A stretch of DNA of 64,000 nt from Bacteroidales bacterium. Its GTDB lineage: Bacteria > Bacteroidota > Bacteroidia > Bacteroidales > UBA4417. Shown piece by piece: positions 35,713 to 43,978 of this stretch (positions within the stretch are counted from its first letter, which is position 1; each line of letters begins with the position of its first letter). The DNA lies in the NCBI GenBank assembly GCA_016707705.1, contig JADJHD010000020.1:81613-145612 (forward strand), given 5' to 3'. The position numbers were made by a program, and so were the translations under genes. A model generated the notes under the pieces. That model saw only the letters and a program-made list of their open reading frames with translations. It was not told the origin of the DNA and did no database searches.

Positions 35713-35973
35713 TCAAAGCTTGATCCGACTTTCAATTAAAGAATGAATCCATTGCCTGCCATGACCGGACTTTAAATCCTTTTCTCGAAGCATAGCTTTC
35801 CCCTTTTCTTCATAAAATTCACAATGAATCACATGCCAGAGACGATATCGAATTGTCCAGCCTTTTTTGGAAAAAATATTGTGTGAGTGAAAGCGGGAGA
35901 TTAAATCTGAGGTGTAACCAATGTAAATCTTACCACTCCGAAAGGAGTATAAAACGTAAACACAGAATATCAT
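35713..35973 (-). CDS. GIY-YIG nuclease domain protein, array copy 1
   Basis: The 86-aa protein is a minimal GIY-YIG domain of the YhbQ/UPF0213-like type: VYVLYS (5-10) stands for GIY, YIG at 17-19, Arg27, and catalytic Glu64 in LREKDLKSGHGRQW. It is the last ORF of the array and shows small differences (HNIF, RYRLWHV). Such proteins cleave or nick nucleic acid; no DNA-binding extension is present. It begins 23 nt after tRNA-like copy 2. Confidence 0.9.
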   Translation of the reverse strand: MIFCVYVLYSFRSGKIYIGYTSDLISRFHSHNIFSKKGWTIRYRLWHVIHCEFYEEKGKAMLREKDLKSGHGRQWIHSLIESRIKL

Positions 35974-35995
35974 AAAATCTGGATATGAAAAAAAG

Positions 35996-36087
35996 TAGCG
36001 GGGACGATCCGCCGGAGGCGGAGAACTCGTGTCCGCCCAGGCGGATATGAATCCGACACTCTAACCTACTTGGCTAAGTCGTCCTGG
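35996..36087 (-). pseudogene. tRNA-like copy 2 (both palindromes)
   Basis: Same remodelled tRNA as copy 1, 92 nt long. It has palindromes in the T-loop and variable region, with point changes in the anticodon-side stretch (GACACTCTAACCTACT). The cloverleaf 5' side is lost, so it cannot be a normal tRNA. Confidence 0.85.
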
Positions 36088-36128
36088 TATTAATTGCGGC
36101 ATTGATTTCAAGATTGAATGATGTCAAA

Positions 36129-36389
36129 TCAAAGCTTGATCATACTTTCAATTAAAGAATGAATCCATTGCCTGCCATGACCAGACTTTAAATCTTTTTC
36201 TCGAAGCATAGCTTCCCCCTTTTCTTCATAAAATTCACAATGAATCACATGCCAGGGACGATATCGAATTGTCCAGCCTTTTTTGGAAAACTGATTGTGT
36301 GAATGAAATCGGGAAATTAAATCTGAGGTGAAACCAATGTAAATCTTACCACTCCGAAAGGAGTATAAAACGTAAACACAGAATATCAT
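36129..36389 (-). CDS. GIY-YIG nuclease domain protein, array copy 2
   Basis: Intact 86-aa copy with all catalytic positions kept (VYVLYS, YIG, Arg27, Glu64). It differs from copy 3 by only one visible residue (HNQF versus HNLF), which points to very recent duplication or gene conversion. It starts 22 nt after tRNA-like copy 3. Confidence 0.9.
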   Translation of the reverse strand: MIFCVYVLYSFRSGKIYIGFTSDLISRFHSHNQFSKKGWTIRYRPWHVIHCEFYEEKGEAMLREKDLKSGHGRQWIHSLIESMIKL

Positions 36390-36410
36390 AAAATCTGGAT
36401 ATAAAAAAAG

Positions 36411-36502
36411 TAGCGGGGATGATCCGCCGGAGGCGGAGAACTCGTGTCCGCCCAGGCGGATATGAATCCGACGCTTTAACCAACTTGGCTAAGTCGTCCT
36501 GG
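36411..36502 (-). pseudogene. tRNA-like copy 3 (both palindromes)
   Basis: A 92-nt remodelled tRNA with TCCGCC-GGA-GGCGGA in the T-loop and TCCGCC-CA-GGCGGA in the variable region. The acceptor 3' strand has a transition (GGGGATGA for GGGGACGA). Confidence 0.85.
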
Positions 36503-36543
36503 TAATAATTGCGGCATTGATTTCAAGATTGAATGATGTCAAA

Positions 36544-36804
36544 TCAAAGCTTGATCATACTTTCAATTAAAGAATGAATCCATTGCCTGCCATGACCAGA
36601 CTTTAAATCCTTTTCTCGAAGCATAGCTTCCCCCTTTTCTTCATAAAATTCACAATGAATCACATGCCAGGGACGATATCGAATTGTCCAGCCTTTTTTG
36701 GAAAAAAGATTGTGTGAATGAAATCGGGAAATTAAATCTGAGGTGAAACCAATGTAAATCTTACCACTCCGAAAGGAGTATAAAACGTAAACACAGAATA
36801 TCAT
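36544..36804 (-). CDS. GIY-YIG nuclease domain protein, array copy 3
   Basis: Intact 86-aa GIY-YIG copy, nearly identical to copy 2. Catalytic residues are conserved. It starts 22 nt after tRNA-like copy 4 and is followed by tRNA-like copy 3. Confidence 0.9.
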   Translation of the reverse strand: MIFCVYVLYSFRSGKIYIGFTSDLISRFHSHNLFSKKGWTIRYRPWHVIHCEFYEEKGEAMLREKDLKSGHGRQWIHSLIESMIKL

Positions 36805-36826
36805 AAAATCTGGATATGAAAAAAAG

Positions 36827-36909
36827 TAGCGGGGACGAGATTTGAACTCGTGTCCGCCTCAGGCGGATATGAATCCGACGCTCTAACCAACTTGGCTAAG
36901 TCGTCCTGG
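36827..36909 (-). pseudogene. tRNA-like copy 4 (T-arm still intact)
   Basis: This 83-nt copy keeps the original T-arm (GACGAGATTTGAACTCGT on plus) and the 3' acceptor end. It carries only the variable-region palindrome, in the longer form TCCGCC-TCA-GGCGGA. It therefore looks intermediate between the real tRNA and the doubly altered copies. The 5' acceptor and D-stem are already replaced. Confidence 0.88.
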
Positions 36910-36950
36910 TAATAATTGCTGCATTGAATTCAAGATTAAATGATGTCAGA

Positions 36951-37211
36951 TCAAAGCTTGATCTGACTTTCAATTAGAGAATGAATCCATTGCCTGCCAT
37001 GACCGGACTTTAAATCCTTTTCTCGAAGCATAGCTTCCCCCTTTTCTTCATAAAATTCACAATGAATCACATGCCAGGGACGATATCGAATTGTCCAGCC
37101 TTTTTTGGAAAAAAGATTGTGTGAGTGAAAGCGGGAGATTAAATCTGAGGTGTAACCAATGTAAATCTTACCACTCCGAAAGGAGTATAAAACGTAAACA
37201 CAGAATATCAT
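36951..37211 (-). CDS. GIY-YIG nuclease domain protein, array copy 4
   Basis: Intact 86-aa copy with YIGYTSDL (as in copy 1), HNLF (as in copy 3) and a C-terminal ESQIKL. The mosaic of shared differences suggests exchange among copies. It follows tRNA-like copy 5 by 22 nt. Confidence 0.9.
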   Translation of the reverse strand: MIFCVYVLYSFRSGKIYIGYTSDLISRFHSHNLFSKKGWTIRYRPWHVIHCEFYEEKGEAMLREKDLKSGHGRQWIHSLIESQIKL

Positions 37212-37233
37212 AAAATCTGGATATGAAAAAAAG

Positions 37234-37325
37234 TAGCGGGGATGATCCGTCGGAGGCGAAGAACTCGTGTCCGCCCAGGCGGATATGAATCCGACGCTCT
37301 AACCAACTTGGCTAAGTCGTCCTGG
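37234..37325 (-). pseudogene. tRNA-like copy 5 (both palindromes, one decayed)
   Basis: A 92-nt remodelled tRNA. The T-loop insert has drifted (TCCGTCGGAGGCGAA on plus) so its stem is imperfect, while the variable-region palindrome TCCGCC-CA-GGCGGA is intact. It directly follows the most divergent ORF. Confidence 0.85.
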
Positions 37326-37366
37326 TAATAATTGCTGCATTGATTTCAAGATTAAATGATGTCAGA

Positions 37367-37627
37367 TCAAAGCTTGATCCGACTTTCAATTAAAGAATGA
37401 ATCCATTGCCTGCCATGACCGGACTTTAAATCCTTTTCTCGAAGCATAGCTTTCCCCTTTTCTTCATAAAATTCACAATGAATCACATGCCAGGGACGAA
37501 AACGGACAGTCCAGCCCTTTGTAGAAAACTGATTGTGTGAATGAAATCGGGAAATTAAATCTGAGGTAAAGCCAATGTAGATTTTTTCACTCCTGAAGGA
37601 GTACAACACGTAGACACAGAATAACAT
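37367..37627 (-). CDS. GIY-YIG nuclease domain protein, array copy 5 (tRNA-proximal, most divergent)
   Basis: The 86-aa copy differs from the others at several positions (MLFC, FRSEK, FSTKGWTVRFRPW) and at synonymous sites, so it is the oldest or least homogenised member. It begins 22 nt after the 3' end of the functional tRNA. The spacing suggests it is read from the tRNA promoter. Catalytic positions are intact. Confidence 0.9.
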   Translation of the reverse strand: MLFCVYVLYSFRSEKIYIGFTSDLISRFHSHNQFSTKGWTVRFRPWHVIHCEFYEEKGKAMLREKDLKSGHGRQWIHSLIESRIKL

Positions 37628-37648
37628 AAAATTTGGATAAAAAAAAAG

Positions 37649-37722
37649 TAGCGGGGACGAGATTTGAACTCGTGACCTTCGGGTTATGAATCCGACGCTC
37701 TAACCAACTGAGCTACCCCGCC
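37649..37722 (-). tRNA. tRNA with CAU anticodon (Met elongator, or Ile2)
   Basis: The 74-nt cloverleaf has acceptor GGCGGGG/CCCCGCT (one G-U), D-arm GCTC/GAGC, anticodon loop TTCATAA, and T-arm ACGAG-TTCAAAT-CTCGT. No CCA is encoded. The stem pair 31-39 is A-C. The G1-U72 pair argues against initiator tRNA; elongator Met and lysidine-modified Ile2 cannot be told apart by eye. It heads the GIY-YIG array. Confidence 0.92.
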
Positions 37723-37842
37723 ATTACAAATGCTAAAATCCGCCCTTTTGACACAACAATTGCAAATAAAGCAACAGATCTGTATTCGGGGCTGCAAAAT
37801 TAGAAATTATTCTTAAACTTGCAATCCCCGAATTCAATTTTA

Positions 37843-38979
37843 CTAAATTTCCTCTTCAGTGTACTTGTAAATTATACCCCGTTCCTTAAGTCCGCTTAAG
37901 ATAAATGGAAGAGCATCAGGGTTTTGAACAAGCATTTCAGGAGCATTTATTCCCGGATTCTTAAATTTACCTTCAAGGAGAAGACGAGCTGCCATAGTAC
38001 CAGTGTAACCGGTTGTTCTTGCCATTGAATGAACCTGGGTCTCCGGGTCGTATTTATCAATTAATGTGTAACTTAACTTCATATTCTTTCCATTTCGCAT
38101 ACCACAGACAGATATCAGCATAACTGTAATATCAACTTCTCCTTCGGTAAGTTTAATCATTGGAAAGAGAAGCTTTGCTGTTACATCAATTGGTCTTATT
38201 GACTGACCATTTATTACAACCGGAGTCGTATTGAAAAAACCAGTTTCCCGTAAAATCCGCATCTTCTCAACATGACCCGGGTACCTTAAGGTTTTCTCAA
38301 TCATATTGGGAACGTCAAGGGTACTTAACAACGAGCGAAGTCCATCGCTATTGAAGGATTCAACCTGCCCAAAACCTTCAATGTCCATGAGCTCAACATC
38401 GGTTAATGCCGGCATTACCACTTCCTTGCCATTAACCCTGAAACGTGCGGGCCTGGTATATTCTTCAATTACATCAATTGGAGAAAAGACTGCCTTGTAC
38501 TCATAAGGCCACGACCTCACACTTGGCAAGCCTCCTACATATATTTTAACATCATCCGCCCTGTCGAGCTGGGTAACCAGATATGCCGAAAGAAGGTTGC
38601 TCATTCCGGGAGCTACACCAATATCACAAATAGCTGTGACATTTTTTTCCTTAGCCAGTGTATCAAGCTCCATGAAGTCCTCAGGAGCAAACGTGATATC
38701 AATAATAGGCGTCCCGGCTTCAATTACTGCTTTAAGAGTCTGATGTCCAAGAAATCCGGGAACAGCGCTAACCACTATATCATAACCTGAAGCGAGTTTC
38801 CGAACCATTTTTGAATCGGACAAATCAAGTCGCAAAGTAGTTAGCTTATATTTTGCTGATAACCGATCTAATGCAGTTGGATCTATGTCAGCAACAGTAA
38901 TTGTATGAATATTGTCTTTTGCCAGATCGGCAGCCATGGGACCGCCTACCAGGCCAGCACCCAATACAAGGATTCGCAT
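37843..38979 (-). CDS. Saccharopine dehydrogenase-like NAD(P)-binding protein
   Basis: The 378-aa protein begins with a Rossmann motif, RILVLGAGLVGGPMAADL, and then shows the saccharopine-dehydrogenase/homospermidine-synthase-like pattern (VVSAVPGFLGHQTLKAVIEAG, CDIGVAPGMSN). It is a cytoplasmic oxidoreductase of amino-acid or polyamine metabolism. The exact substrate, for instance saccharopine or carboxynorspermidine, cannot be fixed by sequence alone. It is followed by no related gene. Confidence 0.87.
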   Translation of the reverse strand: MRILVLGAGLVGGPMAADLAKDNIHTITVADIDPTALDRLSAKYKLTTLRLDLSDSKMVRKLASGYDIVVSAVPGFLGHQTLKAVIEAGTPIIDITFAPEDFMELDTLAKEKNVTAICDIGVAPGMSNLLSAYLVTQLDRADDVKIYVGGLPSVRSWPYEYKAVFSPIDVIEEYTRPARFRVNGKEVVMPALTDVELMDIEGFGQVESFNSDGLRSLLSTLDVPNMIEKTLRYPGHVEKMRILRETGFFNTTPVVINGQSIRPIDVTAKLLFPMIKLTEGEVDITVMLISVCGMRNGKNMKLSYTLIDKYDPETQVHSMARTTGYTGTMAARLLLEGKFKNPGINAPEMLVQNPDALPFILSGLKERGIIYKYTEEEI

Positions 38980-39005
38980 CGGTTGAGTTTTTAGTTTATT
39001 TTTAA

Positions 39006-39941
39006 TTAAACACTACTATTAATAGTTCTTTCCTTACTGATTAACAGTTTAATACTGGGGTATTGGGACACCACTATTCCAGCCATTACCACAGCCATCC
39101 CCAATATCTTGATCCAGGTAAATCTCTCTGAAAGTACAAAATATGAAAAGACCGCTGTAAAGATGGGAATAAGATTGGTAAGTATGTTGGATCTTATCAC
39201 ACCTATTTCCTTGATTGAAATAATGTAGAACAGGTACGAAAGGGTTGAAGCAAAAAATGACAGTTGTAAAAGAGATGTAATCACCTTTATATCAGGACTT
39301 ACGCCCAGAAAGGTTTTCAAATCGAATACCAGGAAGAGTGGAAGAAAGTAAAGAGCTCCCAAAAGATTCTGCATGAGGATAATTGTCACCGGATTGTATG
39401 AGAAGGCAAGTTTCTTGATTACAACAGTGTATGCTACGGCAGCAAGGACAGCAGCAAAAAGCAACATTACTCCTTTTAATGAAGCAGATACAGAGAAATC
39501 CGGATTAATAAGCATCAAAAGTATACCTGCAAAGGAAAAGAGTATACCTATTATTATCTCCCTGCTTATTTTCTCCCTGACAAAGAAATATGCAGCAATC
39601 GGACTAAAAAGTGGAATTGTAGAGATAATAACTGCAGAAACCGAAGAGGAAACCATCGTAAGCCCGAAGCTCTCGCCCAGGAAGTAACAGAATGGCTGTG
39701 TAAACGCGAGAAGAAGGAACCACTTCATATCCTTGCGTGCTATTTTTTGAAAGGACCTACCAATCAACAGGAAGAGCAAAAGTATTGCTGATGAAATCAA
39801 TAATCTCAGAAAAATAATGGTAATGGGTGTATATTGTACAATGACCAGTTTAAACCATACAAATGACAGCCCCCAAAATAGCATCGCAAGCATAGCCAGA
39901 AAGTATGCCCTCAGTGTCTTGAAGCTATTCTTCACCTCCAT
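39006..39941 (-). CDS. EamA/DMT-family transporter
   Basis: The 311-aa protein has ten hydrophobic helices arranged as two EamA repeats (FLAMLAMLFWGLSFVWFKLV; LLFAAVLAAVAYTVVIKKLA). Members export or import amino acids, nucleotides or other metabolites across the inner membrane. The substrate is not predictable. It ends 27 bp upstream of the saccharopine-dehydrogenase-like start, so the two may be co-transcribed. Confidence 0.9.
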   Translation of the reverse strand: MEVKNSFKTLRAYFLAMLAMLFWGLSFVWFKLVIVQYTPITIIFLRLLISSAILLLFLLIGRSFQKIARKDMKWFLLLAFTQPFCYFLGESFGLTMVSSSVSAVIISTIPLFSPIAAYFFVREKISREIIIGILFSFAGILLMLINPDFSVSASLKGVMLLFAAVLAAVAYTVVIKKLAFSYNPVTIILMQNLLGALYFLPLFLVFDLKTFLGVSPDIKVITSLLQLSFFASTLSYLFYIISIKEIGVIRSNILTNLIPIFTAVFSYFVLSERFTWIKILGMAVVMAGIVVSQYPSIKLLISKERTINSSV

Positions 39942-40007
39942 ATTCGATAAAAACCTAATACTCTTCCGATACTTTCCCGGAAGACAGTAGCATGTGAAAA
40001 TACGGGA

Positions 40008-40994
40008 TTATTCGATACCAGCAAAGTGTTTCATAAACTGGACCCGCTCATAGGCAGCAGGATTGCCTGCCTCTTTGAAACTCATTAGCCCCCTGAAGTC
40101 AGCTATTGAACTGAAACCCTTTTCCTTCATCCAGATTTTCAATTCTTCAAGCATCAGGCTTATTTGTCCGGAGCCATTTTTGTAAATAGTACTCACAATT
40201 TCAACAGCATCCGCTCCCACCAAGAGCATTTTTATGAGATCTTTCCCATCATGAATACCAGTTGTTCCTGCAAGACTGCAATTAAGAGTACCCGAGAATA
40301 AACCTATCCATCGCAAGGGAAGTGCGATTTCTCCCGGCTCACTAAAAACATGGGAGGGGATGATTTTAAGGGTATTGATATCAACATCCGGAGAAAAGAA
40401 TCTATTAAACAATACCAGGCCTTTAACCCCAGCCCAATCAAGTTTTCTTGCAATCTCCGCAAAACCGGAAAAATAATTGCTGATCTTCAATGAAACAGGG
40501 ATGCTGACTTCTTTCAAAACAGCATCAAGGATAGTGAAATACATTTTCTCATTCCTTTCCGAACTCCTCATAGGATCAGAAGGCAAAACGAATACATTCA
40601 GTTCAATAGCATCGGCACCTGCTTTTTCAATTCGGGAGGCATAGGAAGTCCATTCATCGGCTGAAAAACAATTGATACTGGCAATGATTGGAATACCAAC
40701 AGAGGCCTTGCATTTGCCAATGAGATCAAGATAATTCCCAATAGCATTCTCTTTACTGTAATTAGCGATATAGTCGAGGGCTTCCGGATACTGATTGACA
40801 GATTCATCCTGACGAAGAGTATGATGAATCTCATGCAGCAATTGTTCCTCAAACAGGGATTTAAGGACAATGGCGCCAGCTCCCATAGTTTCATATTCTT
40901 TGATATTTTCAATGGATCCAGTTAAACCGGAACTACCAATAATAATTGGACTCTTTAACTCGAGTCCCATATAGTTAGTGGAAATATTAATCAT
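40008..40994 (-). CDS. Dihydroorotate dehydrogenase-like flavoprotein
   Basis: The 328-aa protein has a TIM-barrel FMN fold of the class 1 DHODH/dihydropyrimidine dehydrogenase type: NYMGLELKSPIIIGSSGLT at the N-terminus, AIELNVF and LLVGADAVEIVSTIYKNG at the phosphate-binding end. It falls in the DHODH-like group often annotated as dihydroorotate dehydrogenase-like. The usual catalytic region (NCPN) reads ELNVFVLPSD, so orotate synthesis is doubtful. Confidence 0.82.
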   Translation of the reverse strand: MINISTNYMGLELKSPIIIGSSGLTGSIENIKEYETMGAGAIVLKSLFEEQLLHEIHHTLRQDESVNQYPEALDYIANYSKENAIGNYLDLIGKCKASVGIPIIASINCFSADEWTSYASRIEKAGADAIELNVFVLPSDPMRSSERNEKMYFTILDAVLKEVSIPVSLKISNYFSGFAEIARKLDWAGVKGLVLFNRFFSPDVDINTLKIIPSHVFSEPGEIALPLRWIGLFSGTLNCSLAGTTGIHDGKDLIKMLLVGADAVEIVSTIYKNGSGQISLMLEELKIWMKEKGFSSIADFRGLMSFKEAGNPAAYERVQFMKHFAGIE

Positions 40995-41165
40995 ATTTAT
41001 GAAGCTTAAGAAGATTGATTATTTCAGTATGAAGCAGTTTGCCTAACGAAATGACAAGAGGTAAAATTATCAAATATTTCAAATTCCCACCTATGTATAC
41101 AATGATAATTTGTTCGGATAATATTAAATGCGATTTCTGTTGCTTCCTTGAACAAAAATCTATAT

Positions 41166-41197
41166 AAAAAATCAGCCCATCCGGTTTGGAGGGCTGA
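41166..41197 (-). terminator. Rho-independent terminator after the S41 peptidase
   Basis: On the minus strand TCAGCCC/GGGCTGA closes a 12-nt loop and is followed by TTTTTT. It lies about 29 bp past the stop of the peptidase gene. The rest of 40995-41225 shows nothing else. Confidence 0.8.
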
Positions 41198-41225
41198 CTC
41201 ACATATTTCTGTAACAAATTAGCTA

Positions 41226-42842
41226 CTATCTGGCAGTGGTATACTTCCTGAATAATTCTTCGTTCTGAAGTATCTCAACTGATTTCATAACATCATCATC
41301 AGTAGATCCTATTACCTCAAAATAGGCATTTACATTGTAAAGATTTCTGGCAAGCAAGGCCTCCAGGACAATTGTAATCTGTTTACCAGATGCGGCGAGA
41401 CCCTTATCGTCTCTTGGAACTTCCTTGGAGGCAGCATATTCTGCAAATTTATCCAGCATATTCGGGTCTGAATATTTTGAAAGAAATGTTTTGATATCCG
41501 GGAATTGAGCCAATAAGTCAGCCCTACGGCCTTCAATGTATTGCAGAACATAATCATTCAGAAGTCCCTTGCGATAAATATCAGTATAATAAGTGGAGAT
41601 AAATGTTGTATCCAGCGGGATGAACACATCTGGCATAATACCTCCGCCTCCGTACACAACTCTTTTGTTATGAGTAAAATACTTCAGTGAATCCGGAAGT
41701 TTAATGCTGTCAGCGTGAATCATCTCACCATGCTGGTAACGATTGAATACCTCTCCGAAATAATCCTCAGAACCTTTTTCATACGACTTTTGTATACAAC
41801 GACCGGTAGGTGTGTAATAACGGGCTGTTGTCAAACGAATCATTGAACTGTCGGAGAGCATGAAAGGACGTTGTACCAATCCTTTTCCAAATGACCTGCG
41901 ACCCACTATAAGTCCCCTATCCCAGTCCTGAATAGCGCCTGATACGATCTCACTTGCTGATGCTGATGCTTCATCGATGAGAACAACCAGCTTTCCTGAT
42001 TCAAATGAGCCCTTACCGGTTGCAATAAAATCCTGCTTAGGACTATGGAGACCTTTAGTATATACAATAAGTTTTCCGGAAGGCAGAAACTCATCAGCAA
42101 GTTCAAAAGCAATGTCCAGATACCCACCCGAATTGTTTCGAAGGTCCAGAATCATATTCTTCATTCCCTGTTTGCGAAGTTGGGCAGTGGCATCCCTGAA
42201 TTCGTCAGCTGAGGTCCTTGCAAAACGGGCAAGTTTAATATACCCAATTTCAGGAGTTACCATATAGGAGGCGTCAAGACTATTGAGTGGAATCTTATCG
42301 CGAATAATGGGATATTCAATTAAGCCCTTTGTTCCTCTGCGAAGTATTTCAACGGTTACCTTGCTTCCTTTGGGTCCGCGAAGGTGATCAAGCACATATT
42401 GGTTATTGATTTTTGAGCCAAATGCATTCTCGCCATTGATCTTAATAATCTTATCACCTGCCTGAATTCCCAGTTTGTCAGATGGACCACCTGGAACAGG
42501 GGAAACAACAAGGATAGTGTCATGGAAAATCTGAAATTGAATTCCTACACCTTCAAAGTTTCCAACCAGAGGTTCATTGGTCTTTTCTATATCCTTCTTC
42601 GAAATATAAGTTGAATGTGGATCTAATTCCTTAAGTACGTTGATTATTGCATCTTCAACAATCTGCGGTTGGTCAACATTCTCGACGTATGCATATTCAA
42701 TCAGTTGCAACAAGGTTTCGAACTTCTGATAGGTCTTTGCAGGATCAGGAGAATTTTTAGAAATCTGAGCATTCATCTGCTTGTTTGAAACAAGCAGAAA
42801 AACCAATAGAATCAGGAAAAATATCTTTGAGTTGCTTCTCAT
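41226..42842 (-). CDS. S41-family carboxyl-terminal processing protease (CtpA-like)
   Basis: The 538-aa protein starts with a signal peptide or anchor (FFLILLVFLLVSNKQMNAQ). A PDZ domain follows (GNFEGVGIQFQIFHDTILVV ... GIQAGDKIIKINGE), then the S41 catalytic core with the nucleophile Ser in SASASEIVSGAIQD and the Lys in GRRSFGKGLVQ. It cleaves C-terminal regions of periplasmic proteins. The long C-terminal domain (about 390-538) is typical of Bacteroidota members. Confidence 0.95.
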   Translation of the reverse strand: MRSNSKIFFLILLVFLLVSNKQMNAQISKNSPDPAKTYQKFETLLQLIEYAYVENVDQPQIVEDAIINVLKELDPHSTYISKKDIEKTNEPLVGNFEGVGIQFQIFHDTILVVSPVPGGPSDKLGIQAGDKIIKINGENAFGSKINNQYVLDHLRGPKGSKVTVEILRRGTKGLIEYPIIRDKIPLNSLDASYMVTPEIGYIKLARFARTSADEFRDATAQLRKQGMKNMILDLRNNSGGYLDIAFELADEFLPSGKLIVYTKGLHSPKQDFIATGKGSFESGKLVVLIDEASASASEIVSGAIQDWDRGLIVGRRSFGKGLVQRPFMLSDSSMIRLTTARYYTPTGRCIQKSYEKGSEDYFGEVFNRYQHGEMIHADSIKLPDSLKYFTHNKRVVYGGGGIMPDVFIPLDTTFISTYYTDIYRKGLLNDYVLQYIEGRRADLLAQFPDIKTFLSKYSDPNMLDKFAEYAASKEVPRDDKGLAASGKQITIVLEALLARNLYNVNAYFEVIGSTDDDVMKSVEILQNEELFRKYTTAR

Positions 42843-43189
42843 AGCTTAGTTAATTTATTCAACTTCAAAATTAAACTAAAAATGCTTGTACGCGATTACA
42901 GTCAATCAACAGATTGGGATTTAACATTTTTTATCAGTTAATCAGAAGAGGAAGGAGCCTTTTATAAATCCCAAAGTTTGAAAACTGGCGGTTCACAACA
43001 AAAACATCTTGACGATCCTTTTTCGGGCAATTCAATGAATCTGAACAAATTCTGAGATTTTGGCCAAAAAAATCTAATATTTTTACTATCCACCTATCTT
43101 TCAAATACTTGAGGAGACAATTACTGAATAAAATCAATGCTGAACCTCGGATTTTTCACAATTTCAGTAAATATGTACACAATTACATA

Positions 43190-43197
43190 TAATTTTG
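43190..43197 (+). promoter_or_regulatory. -7 element of the cytochrome-lipoprotein operon
   Basis: TAATTTTG matches TAnnTTTG 93 bp before the ATG at 43291. No -33 TTTG is clear. The rest of the 448-bp gap 42843-43290, between two divergent genes, holds no supported gene; a 78-codon open frame there overlaps the next gene and has no homology pattern. Confidence 0.45.
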
Positions 43198-43290
43198 CAG
43201 TAAACATCTCGTTCAAGAATTATAGAATTGGTATAACTGACCTCACATCTTCACTACCTTTACTCAATAATCGATCTACTGAAAGCTCAA

Positions 43291-43968
43291 ATGAAAAAAA
43301 AGTCAGTCATTCTGCGCATTGCCCTGATCATGATTCCGGGAATGCTTCTCTCCCTCTCCTCCTGTCGCCATGAAGCTGAACTGCTTCCGATAATTCCAGG
43401 CACAAATGATTCGATTTGCTTCGATAGTCAGGTTCTTCCAATAATTCAGTCGAATTGTGCAAAATCGGGATGCCATGATGGTTCTGGTGAATTTCCCTTA
43501 ACAACCTATGAGCAGATTCTTCGCAAAGTAGAGCCTGGCAAACCGAACAAAAGCAGCCTTTATAAGGTTATGAATACATGGCAGGGAGCACCGAACTTTA
43601 TGCCTCCTTCACCCAGCCAACCACTAAGCAATGCTCAAATAACGAATATTCAGCTCTGGATAATGGAAGGAGCACTTCATACCACATGCAATGAGAATGA
43701 TTGCGATTCAGTTAATGTCACATTTACAACCGGAGTTAAACCCATAATTGAAAATAATTGCATTGGATGCCATAGCGGGGCCTCACCTGAAGCCGGACTC
43801 CTGCTTACAAACTACAATGAGGTTAAAACTGCTGCCATAAATAATGCCCTTCTTGACCATATTCAGGAGACAAACTGGTATTCACTTATGCCTCCCAGTG
43901 GCAAACTTAGTGTTTGTGACATAGCAAAAATTAATAAATGGATTTCTGATGGCCTACCCAACAATTAA
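43291..43968 (+). CDS. Lipoprotein with two cytochrome-c-like domains
   Basis: The 225-aa protein has a lipoprotein signal (LLSLSSC). Two repeats of a PSCyt1/planctomycete-type cytochrome domain follow: LPIIQSNCAKSGCHDG and KPIIENNCIGCHSG, each ending in an MPPS motif (Met likely the axial ligand). The second has a normal CxxCH haem site; the first has CxxxxCH (CAKSGCH), a longer spacing. It probably carries electrons or binds haem in the periplasm. It is first of four genes in one direction. Confidence 0.85.
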   Translation: MKKKSVILRIALIMIPGMLLSLSSCRHEAELLPIIPGTNDSICFDSQVLPIIQSNCAKSGCHDGSGEFPLTTYEQILRKVEPGKPNKSSLYKVMNTWQGAPNFMPPSPSQPLSNAQITNIQLWIMEGALHTTCNENDCDSVNVTFTTGVKPIIENNCIGCHSGASPEAGLLLTNYNEVKTAAINNALLDHIQETNWYSLMPPSGKLSVCDIAKINKWISDGLPNN

Positions 43969-43978
43969 GCACAATAAC

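Larger units (their letters stand above)
35580..37722 (-). repeat. Tandem array: tRNA(CAU) plus five [GIY-YIG ORF + tRNA-like] units
   Basis: Read on the minus strand, an intact tRNA (37722-37649) is followed by five units with period 407-416 bp. Each unit is an 86-codon GIY-YIG ORF starting 21-23 nt after the preceding tRNA or tRNA-like 3' end, then about 25 nt of ORF-tail/spacer and a remodelled tRNA copy. The last copy abuts a terminator. All five ORFs are intact and nearly identical, while the tRNA copies share the same structural changes. One transcript from the tRNA promoter could cover the whole array. Confidence 0.93.

Noticed and set aside
36827..36909. tRNA-like copy 4 as a second functional tRNA
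   Set aside because: Its T-arm is intact but the 5' acceptor and D-stem strands no longer pair, and a palindrome interrupts the anticodon stem/variable region.
35713..37627. Regularly spaced repeats suggesting a CRISPR array
   Set aside because: The period is over 400 bp and each unit contains an intact ORF and a tRNA-like sequence; there are no short repeats with unique spacers.
43137..43373. Open frame in the 42843-43290 gap
   Set aside because: It overlaps the lipoprotein start, has no recognisable domain, and contains the promoter -7 element of that gene.
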